Source: Catenaria anguillulae PL171
Taxonomy: Eukaryota; Blastocladiomycota; Blastocladiomycetes; Blastocladiales; Catenariaceae
DNA: 33,684 nt
Direction of reading: 5' to 3'
Assembly (NCBI GenBank): GCA_002102555.1
Contig: MCFL01000265.1
Location: forward strand, 1 to 33,684
Below are positions 20,179 through 32,556 of the stretch, piece after piece. The stretch's first letter is position 1, and every line of letters begins with the position of its first letter. A program made the position numbers and the translations under genes. A model generated the notes under the pieces. The model was not told the origin of the DNA, searched no databases, and saw nothing but the letters and a program-made list of their open reading frames with translations.

Positions 20179-22842
20179 GGGGTCCGTGAACGTGAACAGA
20201 AACAACAATTAAGGCGGCGGCGGCAGCGGCGGCTGATGAACATCTTCATATGTAAATGTTTCCAAGCGCCCGGCATGAATTGAATGACCAGCGCTGCCAG
20301 TGGACGTGCCGCGGCAGTCCACCAACGATCGATGAGTACATATCTTATTCGCAAGGCAAAGTTCAACATGACATGTCTGCTGTAAGTCAATACCTGCTTC
20401 CATCGCGATTGCTTACTCACTCCATTCGCGCCCGCCTGTGCCCGCCGGGATGGAATGGGAATTCGCGTACAGGAAGTACCCCCTCACTTCCTCTCCTCGC
20501 TCGGCGTCTTGTTGTTCCTTGTGAACGTTCCCACCGCGCATCAATCCATCATCGCCAGACCGAGAGAGGATGCTGCTGATCGTTTTGCTGACGCACGGGC
20601 CATAGACTCCGATTTCGCAGGTCGCTCGGCCGAGCCCACGGCGGCATGTACAACCTACTCCCGGGCACACAGCAACACGAGCATCGAGCTGGCCATGGCG
20701 CGGCACTCTTGGTTGATACATACCATCCATGCCGCAATGGGACAAAAAGCTGCTTCTCGAGCTTGCCGCTCACCGTAAACTTCATTCCCTACTCTTGGAA
20801 GAACCGACAGGCCGGTATTCACCATAAAACGTCTGGACACCCGTGACAAGAGGATCCAGGCAACTATGGCGCCCAACGGCATTTCAAACTCGTGGCTTCG
20901 AATTGCTTGGTCCTGCTCCGCCCGTTCTTGTTCCCACCCACCATCACCGAACGCGTCGAGTCAGCCCAACAGTCGGCTTGGATGTGGAGCGCAAGCCAAG
21001 TCTAGTCCAGTCCAGATTGGCTTGCTCAATTGCCTGAGCCGTTCAACCACCCCCTGCCATCGGCACCTGATTGAAAGGCAGTGCATGCCCTTCGTTTGAG
21101 TTTTTCTTCTCTCTCTTGGGAGTACTACTTAGACGTCAGACTCGTGATTCCCACCGAGTCCCATTTGCAATTGTCTCAGTCGGTACGGAGTTTCCACTTG
21201 ACGCAATCATTTAGTCCTTTCGTGTGCTTCGTCGTCAGCCAACATCGTCCATGCTAGCAGCTGTCATATTTCATCATTTTTGCCTCGTTTTCTTCTCAAG
21301 ACTCCGAGCACAGTCTCTTCTTCGTCAGCTCTTGCATCGTTTTCCCCTTTTCTTGCACCATTTTTCCCCACGCGTTCTCGTACGTTTGCCTGGGAGAGGA
21401 GCACTCCTTTGAAAGCTGCTTGCTGTTGATAGCTCGTAGCTCCACACGTTGCAGCTCCAACAACCTTTTTCACCTCTGATCGCAGTCTGCCAACCGTTTT
21501 TTCACACTTGCAGCTCGCAAGACTCTTCGCGTTTGCGACAGAGGCAGCCCATACCTCCATCATCGCTCTTGTCTCCTTTGACACCTGCCTTCACATTTCG
21601 CCGCGGCAGGCATCTTGACCTCGGCGCTTGTTGGTCATCCACAGTGTTTTGTGGTCTCTTGCTTGCATCTTCACTCTTCTTCACTTCAAGTTGTGCACCA
21701 TTCAGCTGTCCTCTCATCCAATTCTCAACCCCAAAACTGTGGGTACCGTGCTTTGCACGCGTATTCATTCACCGCCACTTTGGGCTCGTCATTCCCTTGC
21801 AACTGCTTCTATTTCTACCCATTTGGGCTCTACCTATGTACTCCAGACATAACCTGCTCGCGAATCGATGTTTCCCTGGTCACGATCGCCCATCCGCAAT
21901 ACAAATACTCACGACCGCCCCCTTTTGTCCTTGTCTCCTTGTCCATGCATACTGCCGCGTTGTCAATGCTCCTGCCTCCTTTTTTTTTCAAAGCAGCTCA
22001 CAAAGTCAGAACCGATTGTCGGCGCTCCGTTTTGTTTCCCATCTTTCGACTACCTTAGCTTCGTCGTTTTGTCAGCGGTATGTTTGTGTACACTTGCGTA
22101 GCAGTTCGTTTTCATCGGACTCGGGGGTCGGCTCGTGTTGGCCACGTTTTTTTTTCTCCTGGCGAGCGGCACGCACCCATGGCGCCAAGGCAGTCTCGCA
22201 CGTTCTTCGCGGCGACATGGCCCTCACGTTCTCTTGCCTGTTCGCACGGTAGCTCGATGTCTGCCTCTGTTGACGTGCGTCCGGACGGGTGCGCTCTACG
22301 GCGGCTGACTCACTGCTGAATCAGACGGCGGCCCAAGTTGGCTCTGTATGCATGCTCGTGCGCGATTGCCTGCCTGGTGGATGGGCGGTGAGTGCGATAT
22401 GCACATGCAGAAGAAAAAAAACATGTCTCACGAAGGCGAACCCGTCCGATGGAAACAGACCCCAAACGAGGACACCTTGCCGGTTTCGTGTGCTGATCGA
22501 TATCGTCATCAGCGGGCTGACGTTTGAACGTTTCGTCATCCTCCTGCATGCAGATTGGAAGTATCGTGACGTCGATGAGTCGTTCTATTTGGGGCCCCTT
22601 GATTAATTTGAAGCGTGTGCAGTGAGGACAACATCGTCCAGGTTCGTCGCTGCCCTATGTACCCCACCCTTGACTGGATAGGTGCCAATCCATATGAACT
22701 AATGGACCCCCCCACCACACATGTTCAGGTCGCTCGCCAATCTTTACATACCACCACAACATCTTAGCTCCACTCCCGTAACCGCTGGCTTTCCCACGCT
22801 CTCGAGTCTCGGCCCACTTCCATGTACGTCTTGCGGCTCTTG

Positions 22843-22857
22843 CCCCCCCCCCCCCCC
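22843..22857 (+). repeat. Run of 15 C
   Basis: A homopolymer tract in the non-coding leader region. Its true length may vary or be miscounted. Confidence 0.9.
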
Positions 22858-23310
22858 TCTGGATCCGCCCTCCTTGCCCCTGTCCTGCAGTAATGCTGTG
22901 GCAATGGCATCGGCCCGTTTGCCGGCGTATCATGGCCGCCACAAACTGCTCGTCATCACAAAGAGGACAGCGTTCCAGCTGCGCACTTTGTCTCCGTTTT
23001 GACTTTTTGGCGGGCTGACGATGGCAAGCGGTCGCTGTCACGCTGCTCATATGTACTGCTACCTACCTACTCTTGCCGCTGAACTGACCAAACCTACATC
23101 GTCTCTCGCTCATTCGCAGACGCCGTGCCCCAAAAACGGTCGACAAGGCCACCGGCATCGGCAACCACACATCGACTGGCCCATCAGAACGGAACACCGC
23201 CGGCACAGACACATGCATTTACAAAACTGCTCGTCCGCCCATCACCATTCCATGAATACCCTCCCACCCCCGACATTCCGAGCTCCCCATTCATCCGTTG
23301 CTTCCTAGCC

Positions 23311-26300
23311 ATGTCTCCAGCATCCTCGCTTCACTTGCCGCCTTCGCCAACGTCTCCCACGCACAGTCACCACGGCGCGGGGAACAGCCGGTCGTTTGCT
23401 GACGACCTAGCAACGCCATCCAGCTTGCTGCACCGGCCGGCCACTTGCTCAAGTTCAGCGAAAACCAGCATCATGGATCAGTTGCTTTCCGCCGCCCGCC
23501 CTCTGCCGCCGCTACCCATTTCAATTCAAGGTCCGCCCGTGATTGACCTGCCAGAGGTCTTGTGCCTCGACGACCTGATGGCCATTGCCTCGAGTCATAT
23601 CGGCAGTGGTGGCCAACATGATGATGAGCTTCATTCGCCCATCACTCCCTCGTTCTCGTCGTCAGCCTCGTCTGTCACCTTGGGCGGCGACGCGGTCATG
23701 TCGATTCCAGCACCCAATACTCCAATTCCTGCTTCCGCCCGCGATGCCAGCGCCAACGTGGACCACGTGGAGGCCTTGGCGTATGCATTGCACGAGCTGG
23801 CGTGCGGAGAGGCTGACTTTGCGCATTTGCTCGTTGCGCTTGCGGAAGAGGTGTGTTCGTCTTTGCTTTTGTTCATCAATCAAAACAATGCTGACACTTC
23901 TTATATGCGCATAGGGTGTGCCCGAGTTTCTCAACGCTCCGATTCCCACAGCGACGCAACTGCCCGACGATCCCATGGCCGATTCCACCGACTCGCAATT
24001 CTACGTCCGCCACTTGCCCGATCTCGCGGCTCTCCACCTGACCCTTTCTGGCTCACTCTCGGATCACGATGTCGCTCAATTCCTCCCAGCCAGCGACAAC
24101 GGCACCAGCGCCAGTGCCAGCGGTTCGCCATCGCCGCTTCCCACGGGCTCTGTCGAACATGCGGCACAGGCAATGGCACTCGCGTTTCTTGATGCGCTCG
24201 GCGCACCCAATGCCATCTCGCTGTACACGACTGCATGTGCCCCGCTCACACACGCACTGGCGCAATGGCGTCTCCGCGTTCCCAACGCGCCCGCGCTCGT
24301 GTCTGCATACCAAGCCGCCACGGCTGCACCGTGCAATGTGTGCGGCAAGCTCGCGGATGCGAGTGCGGCAGCAGTAGCATCAGGCGACTCTCGTTCACCT
24401 TCACACATTCCCGACCTTGACTCGCTACTCGCCTCGGTTATGCAGCGCATCACACGGTATCCGCTGCTCTGGTCGTCGATCCGAAAGTCGCTTGCACGTG
24501 TTGTCGGAAGCGAAATTGCTGCGCATGCACCCGTTCCGGCGCTCATGGCCGTGGAAATGGCAGAGGTTCGTGCACGTGAAGTGGCACAAGCGGTGGATGA
24601 GGCAAAGCAAGAGTATGATCGGCGAGTACGGGCGTTTGCATTTTGGATGAATGCCGTCCCCAAGCCATTGACACCAACAGCCCCTGTGCCGGCGACACCA
24701 AAGGCGGCTACCGTCAAGCGTTGTTGCTCGGCGGCGGATGAGCTTTCGGCACATCCAGAGTGTGTGCCTGGAGAAGGACATGTGTGTGCTGCCATCAGTA
24801 CCGCCATGTGCCCGACGCCTCTGACACCAGCACCAGCATCGGCTGTGCTTGAAACGGGAGCCCTGGATGCTAGCGTCGCCGATCACGCCGATGGCTTGTT
24901 GGAAGTAAGCATGCTCATGAGCGCCTCTGCCAGGGTCAGCGTGCGCAGCTGGTGGCAAGGAGACTCTTCCACCGCAACTGGCTCAAGTCCGACCTCGCGT
25001 GGCCACTCTCTTCGCACCAGCAGTGCAAACTCGATTGCAGAATCCGTCGAAGACGGGCCGTTGTCTCTTGTGCTGGCGTCGGGCTTGTCAATGGAGGCAC
25101 TCGTTCTTGGCCCACCGCCCAACCCACCCGAGGCCACGGCCGCATCGCTCGCGGCAGCGTACCCAGATATTCCCATGGATTCTGTCGGCCGGACGCTCAC
25201 ACTGTCGCGCCGTTCGACCCGTGGGGTGAACCGCCGCCAATCGTCTTGCTCAACACAGTCCTTGGTCCTCACGCCGACCGGCGGCTTGGGCGTGCCCACA
25301 ACCGAGCAAGGCAGTTTGCGCCGGCCTCAATCGACGCCACCCACATCTCAGCTGCCGACGCCGCCGTCATCATCGTCCTCGGCCGACACTTATGTCGACA
25401 TGCAGCCCGCCCTCCCGCCACTCCCTTCCGCCATCCCAGAGCTCTCGTCTTGGAACACGATCAACAGCAACCGTGCATCGTCAATAGCCGACTCGGGCAT
25501 TGTCTTGCCATTGCTTCCGCCCATGCCGCCCGAGCCCCAGTATCTCGGCTTCTTCTTGTTCTCGGATGGCACACTGGTTGCTGCGTCGCCGGCCTCTCCA
25601 CCGTCAAGTGCTAAGCAATCTTCTTCATCGTCGTCGCTTTCCCTCAAGCGCCAAAGCTCTTTGCCTGCTGACGAACCAGCCTCCCCAGACTTGCAATCGT
25701 CAAAGTATCACATTCGCTACGTGTGGCGCTTGCGCGAGGATGGGTGGGCTGTTCAAGAACTGTTGGGCACTGACGGAGTCGACCGCTTTGGGCTCAGGCT
25801 GACTGGTCCTCTGGCCACGGTGGATTTCTATGTGCGGTCGCCGCGCGTGCGCACGTCTTGGCTCGCTGCATTGTACTCTGTTTTGTGCCCTGGCCAAGTC
25901 GCTACCCCTTTTCCTTCGTGGGCATCGGTCGCATCAGCAGCCTCACCAACGGCCATGCCACTCGTGTCGCCAAAGATGACGCCATCTGCATCGTTTTCCA
26001 CGATTCCCAAGCACCACCAGCAGCAACAGCAACAGCATCCTGGCTCGCCGTCTATTGGAGCTGCCACCTGCACGTCACTTCCGCCACTCGACCTCCCGCC
26101 CCTCGCTGACGATGCTCTAGTTCTTCCCACATTTGTCGAGGTCCCGCTTGCACTCCCAGGCATGCCTCTTCCCCCCTCGTCCACGCTCGGGCGACCGGGC
26201 ACTGCTGGATCCACCAACAGCGACGACTCTGGGATCGCACACACAGCCAGCGTGCGCAAGGCGAAGCGCACCTCGCGAGTTTGGCAAGGCCTGACGCGTG

Positions 26301-27556
26301 CCGTGTCTCGGCGCACAAAGTCGACGTCGTCATCGCCCAACAGCGCCGTGACAGTGGCTGCCCAGCTGGACCGGGCCTTTGCCGATTTGTTCACGTACAT
26401 TCCCGCAGGTGCTGGCGCGTCGTCGCAATCCTTGCGCGCGGCCCACATTGCGCGGTCGTCGTCGGCTGTGGATGTTCATAAGCACCAGGATGCGCTCCCG
26501 CGGCCATTGTCGCGGGCGGCAAAGTCGACCGTTGATGTCCCAAGTCAGGCAGCCAAGCACCACGAGCGGCGCGCATCATCGGCCATGGATTTCCAGGCGC
26601 TTGTGGCGGCCGTTATGGCGGCAGGTTCGCGACCTGCTACGCCTGTGAAGCAGGAGACTGGCCATGTGAGTTCGGATGCTCTGTCGACACTCGCCGTCAT
26701 TTCCCGTGGCCGCCACGTTGCAAGCCCCAAGCAGATTTGCGCGCCAGTCGGTGGTGTGGCCGAAAGCGAGGATGAGGACGACGAGGATGCCCTGTTTGTG
26801 TGTCCGCCATCGCGCAAGACCACACCCGCAAATGGCGCGGATCCGGTACCGCCAGCCGTCGAGGTGCGGCCGCCATCGCCGATGATGATTCCGGCGCGCT
26901 TTGAATCGCTGCAGCGGGCGGCGACCACGGGCCGCCGGCATTCATCCATGGTGCGCTCAAAATCGAGTCCGACCCCTCCACCAAGAGGCTCCAGCAGATC
27001 GTGCGTCTCGGTCATCATTTCCAATCCCCACCCGCGGTCGACATCTCTCTTGTCCACGCACACGGAAAGTCTGCTCGGTCCCCCATCCGACTCGGACATT
27101 GGCGAACCCTTGTCATTCGAATTAACACCCTCGCCGCCCGCTGGATCCATGCTTGCTTCGCACTTTTTGGATGCTCCTGTGGCTGCACCTTTGGCAACAT
27201 CCACTTCAGCAACGGCCCTCGCATCGTCGCTCGGCCACGGGTACGGCGGTAACACGAGCATGTCGCACCGCTACTCTACAGCTATGCACTCGCTGACAGG
27301 CGGCAACGGGCGCGGCCGGTCCGCGTCCATGTCCCCTGCGACTGGGCGCTACGTCGTGACAAGTGCCATGGACGATCTTGCGTTTGAGCCCGTGGCTGTG
27401 CGGACGATCGTTGAGGAGGAGGGCAGTGAGCAGCAGCAAGGGTCTGGTGCCAGCGTAAGGCACCACAAGTGGGGCAAAGAGTGGCTAGCAAAGTTGAGCA
27501 GACGCATGTCGGGCATCGGCTCCTTGTCCTCGGGCGGTGGTAGCAGCAAGAAGTGA
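23311..27556 (+). CDS. Rho guanine-nucleotide exchange factor (DH domain, distant PH-like domain)
   Basis: Exons 23311-23850 and 23915-27556 (intron 64 nt, GTGTGT, CTGAC, ATAG), giving 1393 residues. It activates Rho/Cdc42-type GTPases at the cell cortex. The DH domain covers about residues 149-420: HVEALAYALHELACGEADFA (helix 1), YTTACAPLTHAL, and LDSLLASVMQRITRYPLLWS at about 348, the diagnostic QRI-RYPLL signature. A PH-like fold is at about 722-835: YLGFFLFSDGTLVAAS, YVWRLREDGWAVQELLG, FYVRSPRVRTSWLAALYSVL. The two are separated by about 300 mostly disordered residues, whereas in most Dbl proteins PH follows DH directly. The long tail is Ser/Pro-rich with a short poly-Gln (HHQQQQQQHP) and many possible phosphosites. 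The start is the first ATG after an in-frame open stretch reaching 23125; more N-terminal sequence is possible. Confidence 0.85.
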
Positions 27557-27864
27557 GAAAGTTGGTTCGGTTTCTCTTTGGAGGTGATTGAGTCTTGCGT
27601 CACCAGAACATCTTTTTATTTTCCTTGCCTTTTTCTTCTCGTTTCGATTTTGGATGTGTGATTTGCTCAACCATTCACTGATATTGACCCCACCCGCTGA
27701 CGCAAGTCTCAAGTTCTGTTACCCATTTTTTTTTTTCCTTTTCTTGTTTGTCTTCTCCCCGCAGCTTGCTAAACCATTTTTGCCTCAAGTTGTCATCATT
27801 TTATTTACCCTCCTGTTTTTCAAACAAATGACGGATATATTTCCATGAGCAATATCTGGGATCT
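27557..27864. other. Convergent 3' intergenic region
   Basis: A 308-base, T-rich gap (T runs at about 27726-27745) between the stops of the RhoGEF and PIG-U genes. Both 3' ends probably lie here. No gene is seen. Confidence 0.5.
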
Positions 27865-29604
27865 TCACTCTTCAAAGTACATGACAACACTTGGATAATC
27901 TCCGAACGGCTCGACCTTCGCCTTATCCTTCTTCGCCATATCCTCGGCCGCTCCCGCTTGCTTCGCCTCCTTCTTGCTGGCTGGAGCACCACGATTCCTC
28001 AACCCGCCATCCGTTGCCTTTTCTTGATCTGCTGCGACCCCAGCATCCACCTCGTGCACATCCTCGTCGCCCGACTCGTCGTCCATCTCCAACACGGCCC
28101 GCTGAACTTGCCTGGCAACCTCATGCTTGACCGTGGACGAGTGCGTCCTGACGAGCATGCCGTGCAACACGTCCGACTGCATCATGGTCGCGGCCGCACA
28201 TACGAGCAGCGTTAGGGCATAGGGGAAGTTGGCGTTGCCCGAGTGCAAGTGTGCGTACAGCAGGTACATTGTGGGAAAGAGGAGCGAGGTGAACAGGAAA
28301 AGGGTGAGCGAAAGGAATGAGTAGCGGTAATCTGGCGATTCAGCGCAGTTGTGAGTGAGTGAGTGAGTGAGTGGTGCGATGAACCCAAGGAAAAGGATGA
28401 TGCAAATGGCGTACATTTCCAAGTGTTGGCGTACAGGGGGATGAATGCGAACCAAAGGGCATAATCGCCGACAGACGGGTAAGCGCGCAGGGTGGCCGTG
28501 ACGCCGAGGTAAACGGTGAGCGAAAAGATGGGCAATTCCTTACTGAAAAACACAAAAAGAGTGAGCCAACTTTCAAGCAAAAAAGAAAGCTAGCAAGACG
28601 TGGTAAACATACCCAAAGCGCATCAAGACGGGCACAATGTACAATAAAACATGTGCTTGGAATACAAACACAAAAAGGTCACGGAAATGCTCAAACACCT
28701 CTTGCAAAAAGTACCACCATACGCCGATATTGGGTGCCAAGTCGGTCACATGCAAGCCAAACCCAATCGTTGCCTTTGCAATCGTTGCCAAGTCCAAGCC
28801 CATGATTTGCACATACAACATGGCACACACGCCCAACCAAGCCCCGACCTGAATGGTCATACCCGGAATGAGGGCCATGCCGCTGAGTTGCGTTGCTCGG
28901 CGCTGAATCAAAGCAAGGATCGGAATGAAGCATAGTGTGTGCAGACCGCCGCCATGCTGGAAAGCCACGGCGAGAAGGAGCGAGGACCAAATCGAGTCGC
29001 CATGTGATGCTGCGGCAGCGCCAACGGCGAGTGAAAAGCGCTCAATGGCACCGAGGTCCATGGCGAGGCATGAGAGGATGGAGAGAGGGTTGAAGAGGAA
29101 GGCGAGCGACACGAGGGTCGGCGTCCAAGCGAGTCCGCCGCCGCATCGGTCGACCAGGACACTGTCGTGCGCCGGTTGGGCCTGCCCGTCGTGGATGTCG
29201 TCGCCGTCGGTGTAGGTGGGCTGCCGGAGAGACTTGAGAGGTGGGGATGTTGGCAGGTGTGCGAGAGGCTCGAGGTGCGGTTGGCGGTGCGCAATCGAGT
29301 AGAGAGCGACGGCAATGGCGAGATCCAGAGCAACAAAGACATGGGGGTGGCACCAGGGTGGGATGAGGGCAAACACGGGCAGAAAGAGCGGCGACTGGTG
29401 AAAGATGTCGTTGTCGTAGAGTGGCATGCCATGCGTGTAGAGGAACAGGCCCTCGCTGAATCGCTTCCACGAGCCCGACGACGTGTTGAGTGGCACAAAC
29501 CCTTGGATCATTGGCCGGATCGACATGAGGCCAACGCGCAGCGCGGCGCCCAAAGCCAAGACGGCCGCCAGAGCTATCCTATCGCTATGCTTTGCTTGGT
29601 CCAT
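27865..29604 (-). CDS. PIGU: GPI transamidase subunit PIG-U (Gab1/Cdc91)
   Basis: Multi-pass ER subunit of the GPI transamidase, which cleaves GPI-signal proteins and attaches the anchor. Exons on the minus strand: 29604-28613, 28542-28415 and 28331-27865; introns of 70 and 83 nt, both GT-AG and frame-keeping; 528 residues. Family landmarks in order: an N-terminal span with RVGLMSIRPMIQGF, EGLFLYTHGMPLYDNDIFHQ, FLFNPLSILSCLAM, PNIGVWWYFLQEVFEHFRDL, FQAHVLLYIVPVLMRFGKE, RAYPSVGDYALWFAFIPLY and GNANFPYALTL. It is longer than human PIG-U (about 435) because of a loop near residues 118-150 and a soluble, charged C-terminal tail of about 95 residues (MDDESGDED, then a Lys/Ala-rich part). Its start faces the ribonucleotide reductase gene. 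An interesting neighbour, given that gene 2 carries a GPI-type signal. Confidence 0.93.
28351..28373. repeat. Tetranucleotide repeat (GTGA) in PIG-U intron 2
   Basis: Five to six copies of GTGA (TCAC on the coding strand) inside the 83-nt intron, just upstream of its acceptor at 28332. Confidence 0.85.
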
Positions 29605-30072
29605 TGATACTGTTTATTGCCTTGAGTGAATATGTACATGCATGGGTCAAGCACGACCTATCTTCTAGAAGCGTGCTTCGAGAAGGAATTCGAATCGAGA
29701 GATGAGAGACACAATACAATCTACACGGATCGGCAAGGAACCGATTGGTCCTCCGATCTGTGAGCTGTCTCATCGTTGGCTGACTGCTCTGCAGTGACTC
29801 AGTGTTTTTCTGCAAAATGAGACACGACAGACGGACGCTGACTGATTCTTTGCAGAAGACCAACTAAGAGCGATCAGATTTGCTCTCCGCTCTCTCGTCG
29901 GACACTGCACGCACTCTTTGCACTTGGAGTCTTGATACTTACCCATCTCTCTCCCAATGTACGTCCAGTGTGTCTCACTGTCATCATTTCTATCTGCTCA
30001 AGCGTCTCACCCAACCGGAACCGGGGGGTCTCACTGCCATTTGCTGTTGACAGAGCACAACCCAAGGTCAAG
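29605..30072. promoter_or_regulatory. Shared divergent promoter of PIG-U and ribonucleotide reductase
   Basis: 468 bases between two opposed starts. An inverted CCAAT box (ATTGG) is at 29744-29748. An intron-like segment, GTACGT (29959) to TTGACAG (ending about 30052), could be a 5'-leader intron of the reductase. No MluI-cell-cycle box (ACGCGT) is seen. Confidence 0.4.
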
Positions 30073-32556
30073 ATGGTCATGAACGTCATCAAGCGGGACG
30101 GGCGCAAGGAGGCCGTCATGTTCGACAAGATCACGGCCCGCATCGAGAAGCTGTGCGAGGGCCTCAACCGCGAGTACGTCGACCCGGCCATGATTGCCCA
30201 GAAGGTCGTCTCGGGTGTCTACAACGGCGTCACCACGGTCCAGCTCGACAACCTGGCCGCCGAGACGGCCGCCTACCTCACCACCACCCACCCGGACTTT
30301 TCCGTCCTCGCCGCCCGCATCGCCGTGTCCAACCTGCACAAGGAGACCAAGGCGTGCTTCTCCGAGGTCATGACCGACCTCTTCAACTACATCAACCCCA
30401 TCAACCACAAGGCCTCCCCCATGATCTCGCCCCAGACGTATGCCGTCATCATGGACAACAAGGACCGCCTCGACGCCGCCATCAACTATGACCGCGATTT
30501 CGGCTACACCTACTTTGGGTTCAAGACATTGGAGCGGTCCTACCTGCTCAAGATCACGGGCAAAGTTGCAGAACGCCCACAGCACATGATCATGCGGGTG
30601 GCTGTCGGTATCCACGGAAGCGACATTGATGCCGCCATTGAAACCTACAACCTCATGTCGCTCAAGTTCTTTACGCACGCATCGCCCACCCTCTTCAACG
30701 CCGGCACGCCCCGCCCGCAGCTCTCGTCGTGCTTCTTGATTGCCATGAAGGACGACTCGATCGAGGGCATTTACGACACGCTCAAGACGTGCGCCATGAT
30801 CTCCAAATCCGCCGGCGGCATTGGCCTCAACGTGCACAACATTCGTGCCTCGGGATCCTACATTGCCGGCACCAACGGCTACTCGAACGGTCTCGTGCCC
30901 ATGCTCCGCGTCTTCAACAACACGGCACGCTACGTCGACCAAGGCGGCAACAAGCGGCCCGGTGCCTTTGCCATGTACCTCGAGCCTTGGCACGCTGACG
31001 TTTTCGAGTTCCTTGACCTCAAGAAGAACACGGGCAAGGAAGAGACCCGTGCGCGCGACTTGTTTTATGCCATGTGGATTCCCGATTTGTTCATGGAGCG
31101 TGTCGAGCAGAATGGCGAGTGGTCCCTGTTTTGCCCCGCCGAAGCCCCCGGTTTGGCCGACGTGTGGGGCGACGACTTTGTCCGTTTGTACAACCAGTAT
31201 GAGCGCGAGGGCCGCGCGCGCAAGACGATTCCTGCACAAAAGCTGTGGTTTGCCATCTTGGAATCCCAGGTCGAGACGGGCACGCCTTACATGCTGTACA
31301 AGGACCACTGCAACCGCAAGTCGAACCAGCAAAACCTCGGCACGATCCGCTGCTCCAACTTGTGCACCGAGATTGTTGAGTACACTGCCCCCGACGAGGT
31401 GGCCGTGTGCAACTTGGCCTCGATTGCTTTGCCCGCCTTTGTCAAGGACCAAGACACGTTTGACTTTACCAAGTTGCACGAGGTGACCAAGGTCATGACC
31501 CGCAACCTCAACAAGATTATCGACATCAACTACTACCCGGTCGAGGAGGCCCGCAACTCAAACATGCGCCACCGCCCCATTGGTCTCGGTGTCCAGGGAC
31601 TCGCCGACACGTTCATCATGATGCGCATGGCCTTTGACGATGCCCGCGCACGCAAGCTCAACACGGACATTTTCGAAACCATGTACCATGCGGCCCTCGA
31701 GGCAAGTTGCGAGCTGGCTGCCCAGCTGGGACCTTACGAAACTTACCAAGGGTCGCCCGTGTCCAAGGGCATTTTGCAGCCTGATATGTGGAACGTGACG
31801 CCGTCGTCGGGATTGTGGGACTGGTCGGCATTGCGGGCAAAGATTGCCCAGCACGGTGTGCGCAACTCGCTGCTCATGGCTCCCATGCCTACAGCGTCCA
31901 CGTCGCAAATCCTCGGCAACAACGAGTGCTTTGAGCCCTACACGTCCAACTTGTATACGCGCCGCGTGCTCGCGGGTGAGTTCCAAGTCGTCAACCCACA
32001 CTTGCTGCACGATCTGGTGGCCATGGGTCTGTGGAACGAGGCGACCCGCAACATGATCATTGCAGCCAACGGGTCCATCCAAGGCATTCCGACAATTCCC
32101 GAAAACCTCAAAAAGATTTACCGCACTGTGTGGGAGATTCCGCAGCGGTCCATCATCGACATGGCGGCCGATCGCGGCGCATACATTGACCAGTCGCAGT
32201 CACTCAACATCCACATTGCCGACCCCAATTTCGGCAAGCTCACGGGCATGCACTTCCACGGATGGAAGCGCGGGTTGAAGACGGGCATGTACTACTTGCG
32301 CGCGCGGCCGGCAGCGGATGCCATCAAGTTTACCGTCGACCAGTTGGCGCTCAAGAAGGCTGAAGTGGCGGCTACGGCATCGGCTGCTTCAATTGCGGCG
32401 CTCAAGTCGGCAACGGCAACGGCCGCGGCACCAGCAGCAGCGGCGCAAGATGCCAAAGCTCAGACGGAAGAAGAGATTGCTGCTCTCGAGCGCAAGTTGG
32501 CTGACATGGTGTGCTCGTTGGAAAATAAGGATGCGTGCATGTCTTGCTCGGGTTGA
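30073..32556 (+). CDS. RNR1: Ribonucleoside-diphosphate reductase large subunit (class Ia)
   Basis: Reduces NDPs to dNDPs with the small radical-generating subunit; rate-limiting for DNA synthesis, cytosolic. A single exon of 827 residues (yeast 888, human 792). The start at 30073 fits the family N-terminus: [20 protein letters not shown], the ATP cone. Landmarks: [35 protein letters not shown] with Cys220, [28 protein letters not shown] with Asn429, Cys431 and Glu433, [28 protein letters not shown] with the radical-relay tyrosine region, and the C-terminal redox pair in KDACMSCSG (Cys822, Cys825). An Ala/Thr-rich linker of about 50 residues precedes the C-terminal tail. An upstream in-frame extension to 29932 exists but lies in likely leader sequence and matches no family residues. 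All key residues are present, so the gene looks functional. Confidence 0.97.
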   Translation: MVMNVIKRDGRKEAVMFDKITARIEKLCEGLNREYVDPAMIAQKVVSGVYNGVTTVQLDNLAAETAAYLTTTHPDFSVLAARIAVSNLHKETKACFSEVMTDLFNYINPINHKASPMISPQTYAVIMDNKDRLDAAINYDRDFGYTYFGFKTLERSYLLKITGKVAERPQHMIMRVAVGIHGSDIDAAIETYNLMSLKFFTHASPTLFNAGTPRPQLSSCFLIAMKDDSIEGIYDTLKTCAMISKSAGGIGLNVHNIRASGSYIAGTNGYSNGLVPMLRVFNNTARYVDQGGNKRPGAFAMYLEPWHADVFEFLDLKKNTGKEETRARDLFYAMWIPDLFMERVEQNGEWSLFCPAEAPGLADVWGDDFVRLYNQYEREGRARKTIPAQKLWFAILESQVETGTPYMLYKDHCNRKSNQQNLGTIRCSNLCTEIVEYTAPDEVAVCNLASIALPAFVKDQDTFDFTKLHEVTKVMTRNLNKIIDINYYPVEEARNSNMRHRPIGLGVQGLADTFIMMRMAFDDARARKLNTDIFETMYHAALEASCELAAQLGPYETYQGSPVSKGILQPDMWNVTPSSGLWDWSALRAKIAQHGVRNSLLMAPMPTASTSQILGNNECFEPYTSNLYTRRVLAGEFQVVNPHLLHDLVAMGLWNEATRNMIIAANGSIQGIPTIPENLKKIYRTVWEIPQRSIIDMAADRGAYIDQSQSLNIHIADPNFGKLTGMHFHGWKRGLKTGMYYLRARPAADAIKFTVDQLALKKAEVAATASAASIAALKSATATAAAPAAAAQDAKAQTEEEIAALERKLADMVCSLENKDACMSCSG

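Larger units (their letters stand above)
19976..23310. promoter_or_regulatory. 3.3-kb divergent intergenic region, pyrimidine-rich leader before the RhoGEF gene
   Basis: No coding region with family motifs is seen. Contents: an 8-base tandem repeat at 20127-20178; a strongly T/C-rich stretch at about 21100-22100; CCAAT boxes at 22685-22689 and 22737-22741; and a run of 15 C at 22843-22857 inside an intron-like segment (GTACGT at 22824, CTGCAG ending 22890). A further acceptor-like end (CTGACC...CATTCGCAG) is at 23119. The frame upstream of 23311 is open back to about 23125, so the RhoGEF transcript may have a spliced leader or extra N-terminal coding sequence. Confidence 0.45.

Noticed and set aside
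20455-20882. Short ORFs on both strands
   Set aside because: Under 110 codons, overlapping each other, with no recognisable motif or consistent codon pattern.
22655-23050. 131-codon minus-strand frame with a CPLC-like pair
   Set aside because: A single Cys pair in a non-coding leader region, through a C15/G15 run; no zinc-finger pattern and no support from splicing or context.
26545-27261. 238-codon minus-strand frame
   Set aside because: Antisense to the RhoGEF tail. No conserved motif, and the sense strand has consistent coding over the same region.
29650-29700. Short palindromic stretch (TTCTAGAA, GAATTCGAATC)
   Set aside because: Too short and imperfect for a terminal inverted repeat, and no transposase or target duplication is nearby.
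29932-30072. Upstream extension of the reductase frame
   Set aside because: It adds 47 residues absent from the family and overlaps a likely leader intron. The ATG at 30073 fits the conserved N-terminus.
30031-31479. 482-codon open frame on the minus strand
   Set aside because: It lies fully antisense to the ribonucleotide reductase gene. Its Val/Gly/His/Asp-rich text is the expected mirror of GC-rich coding DNA.
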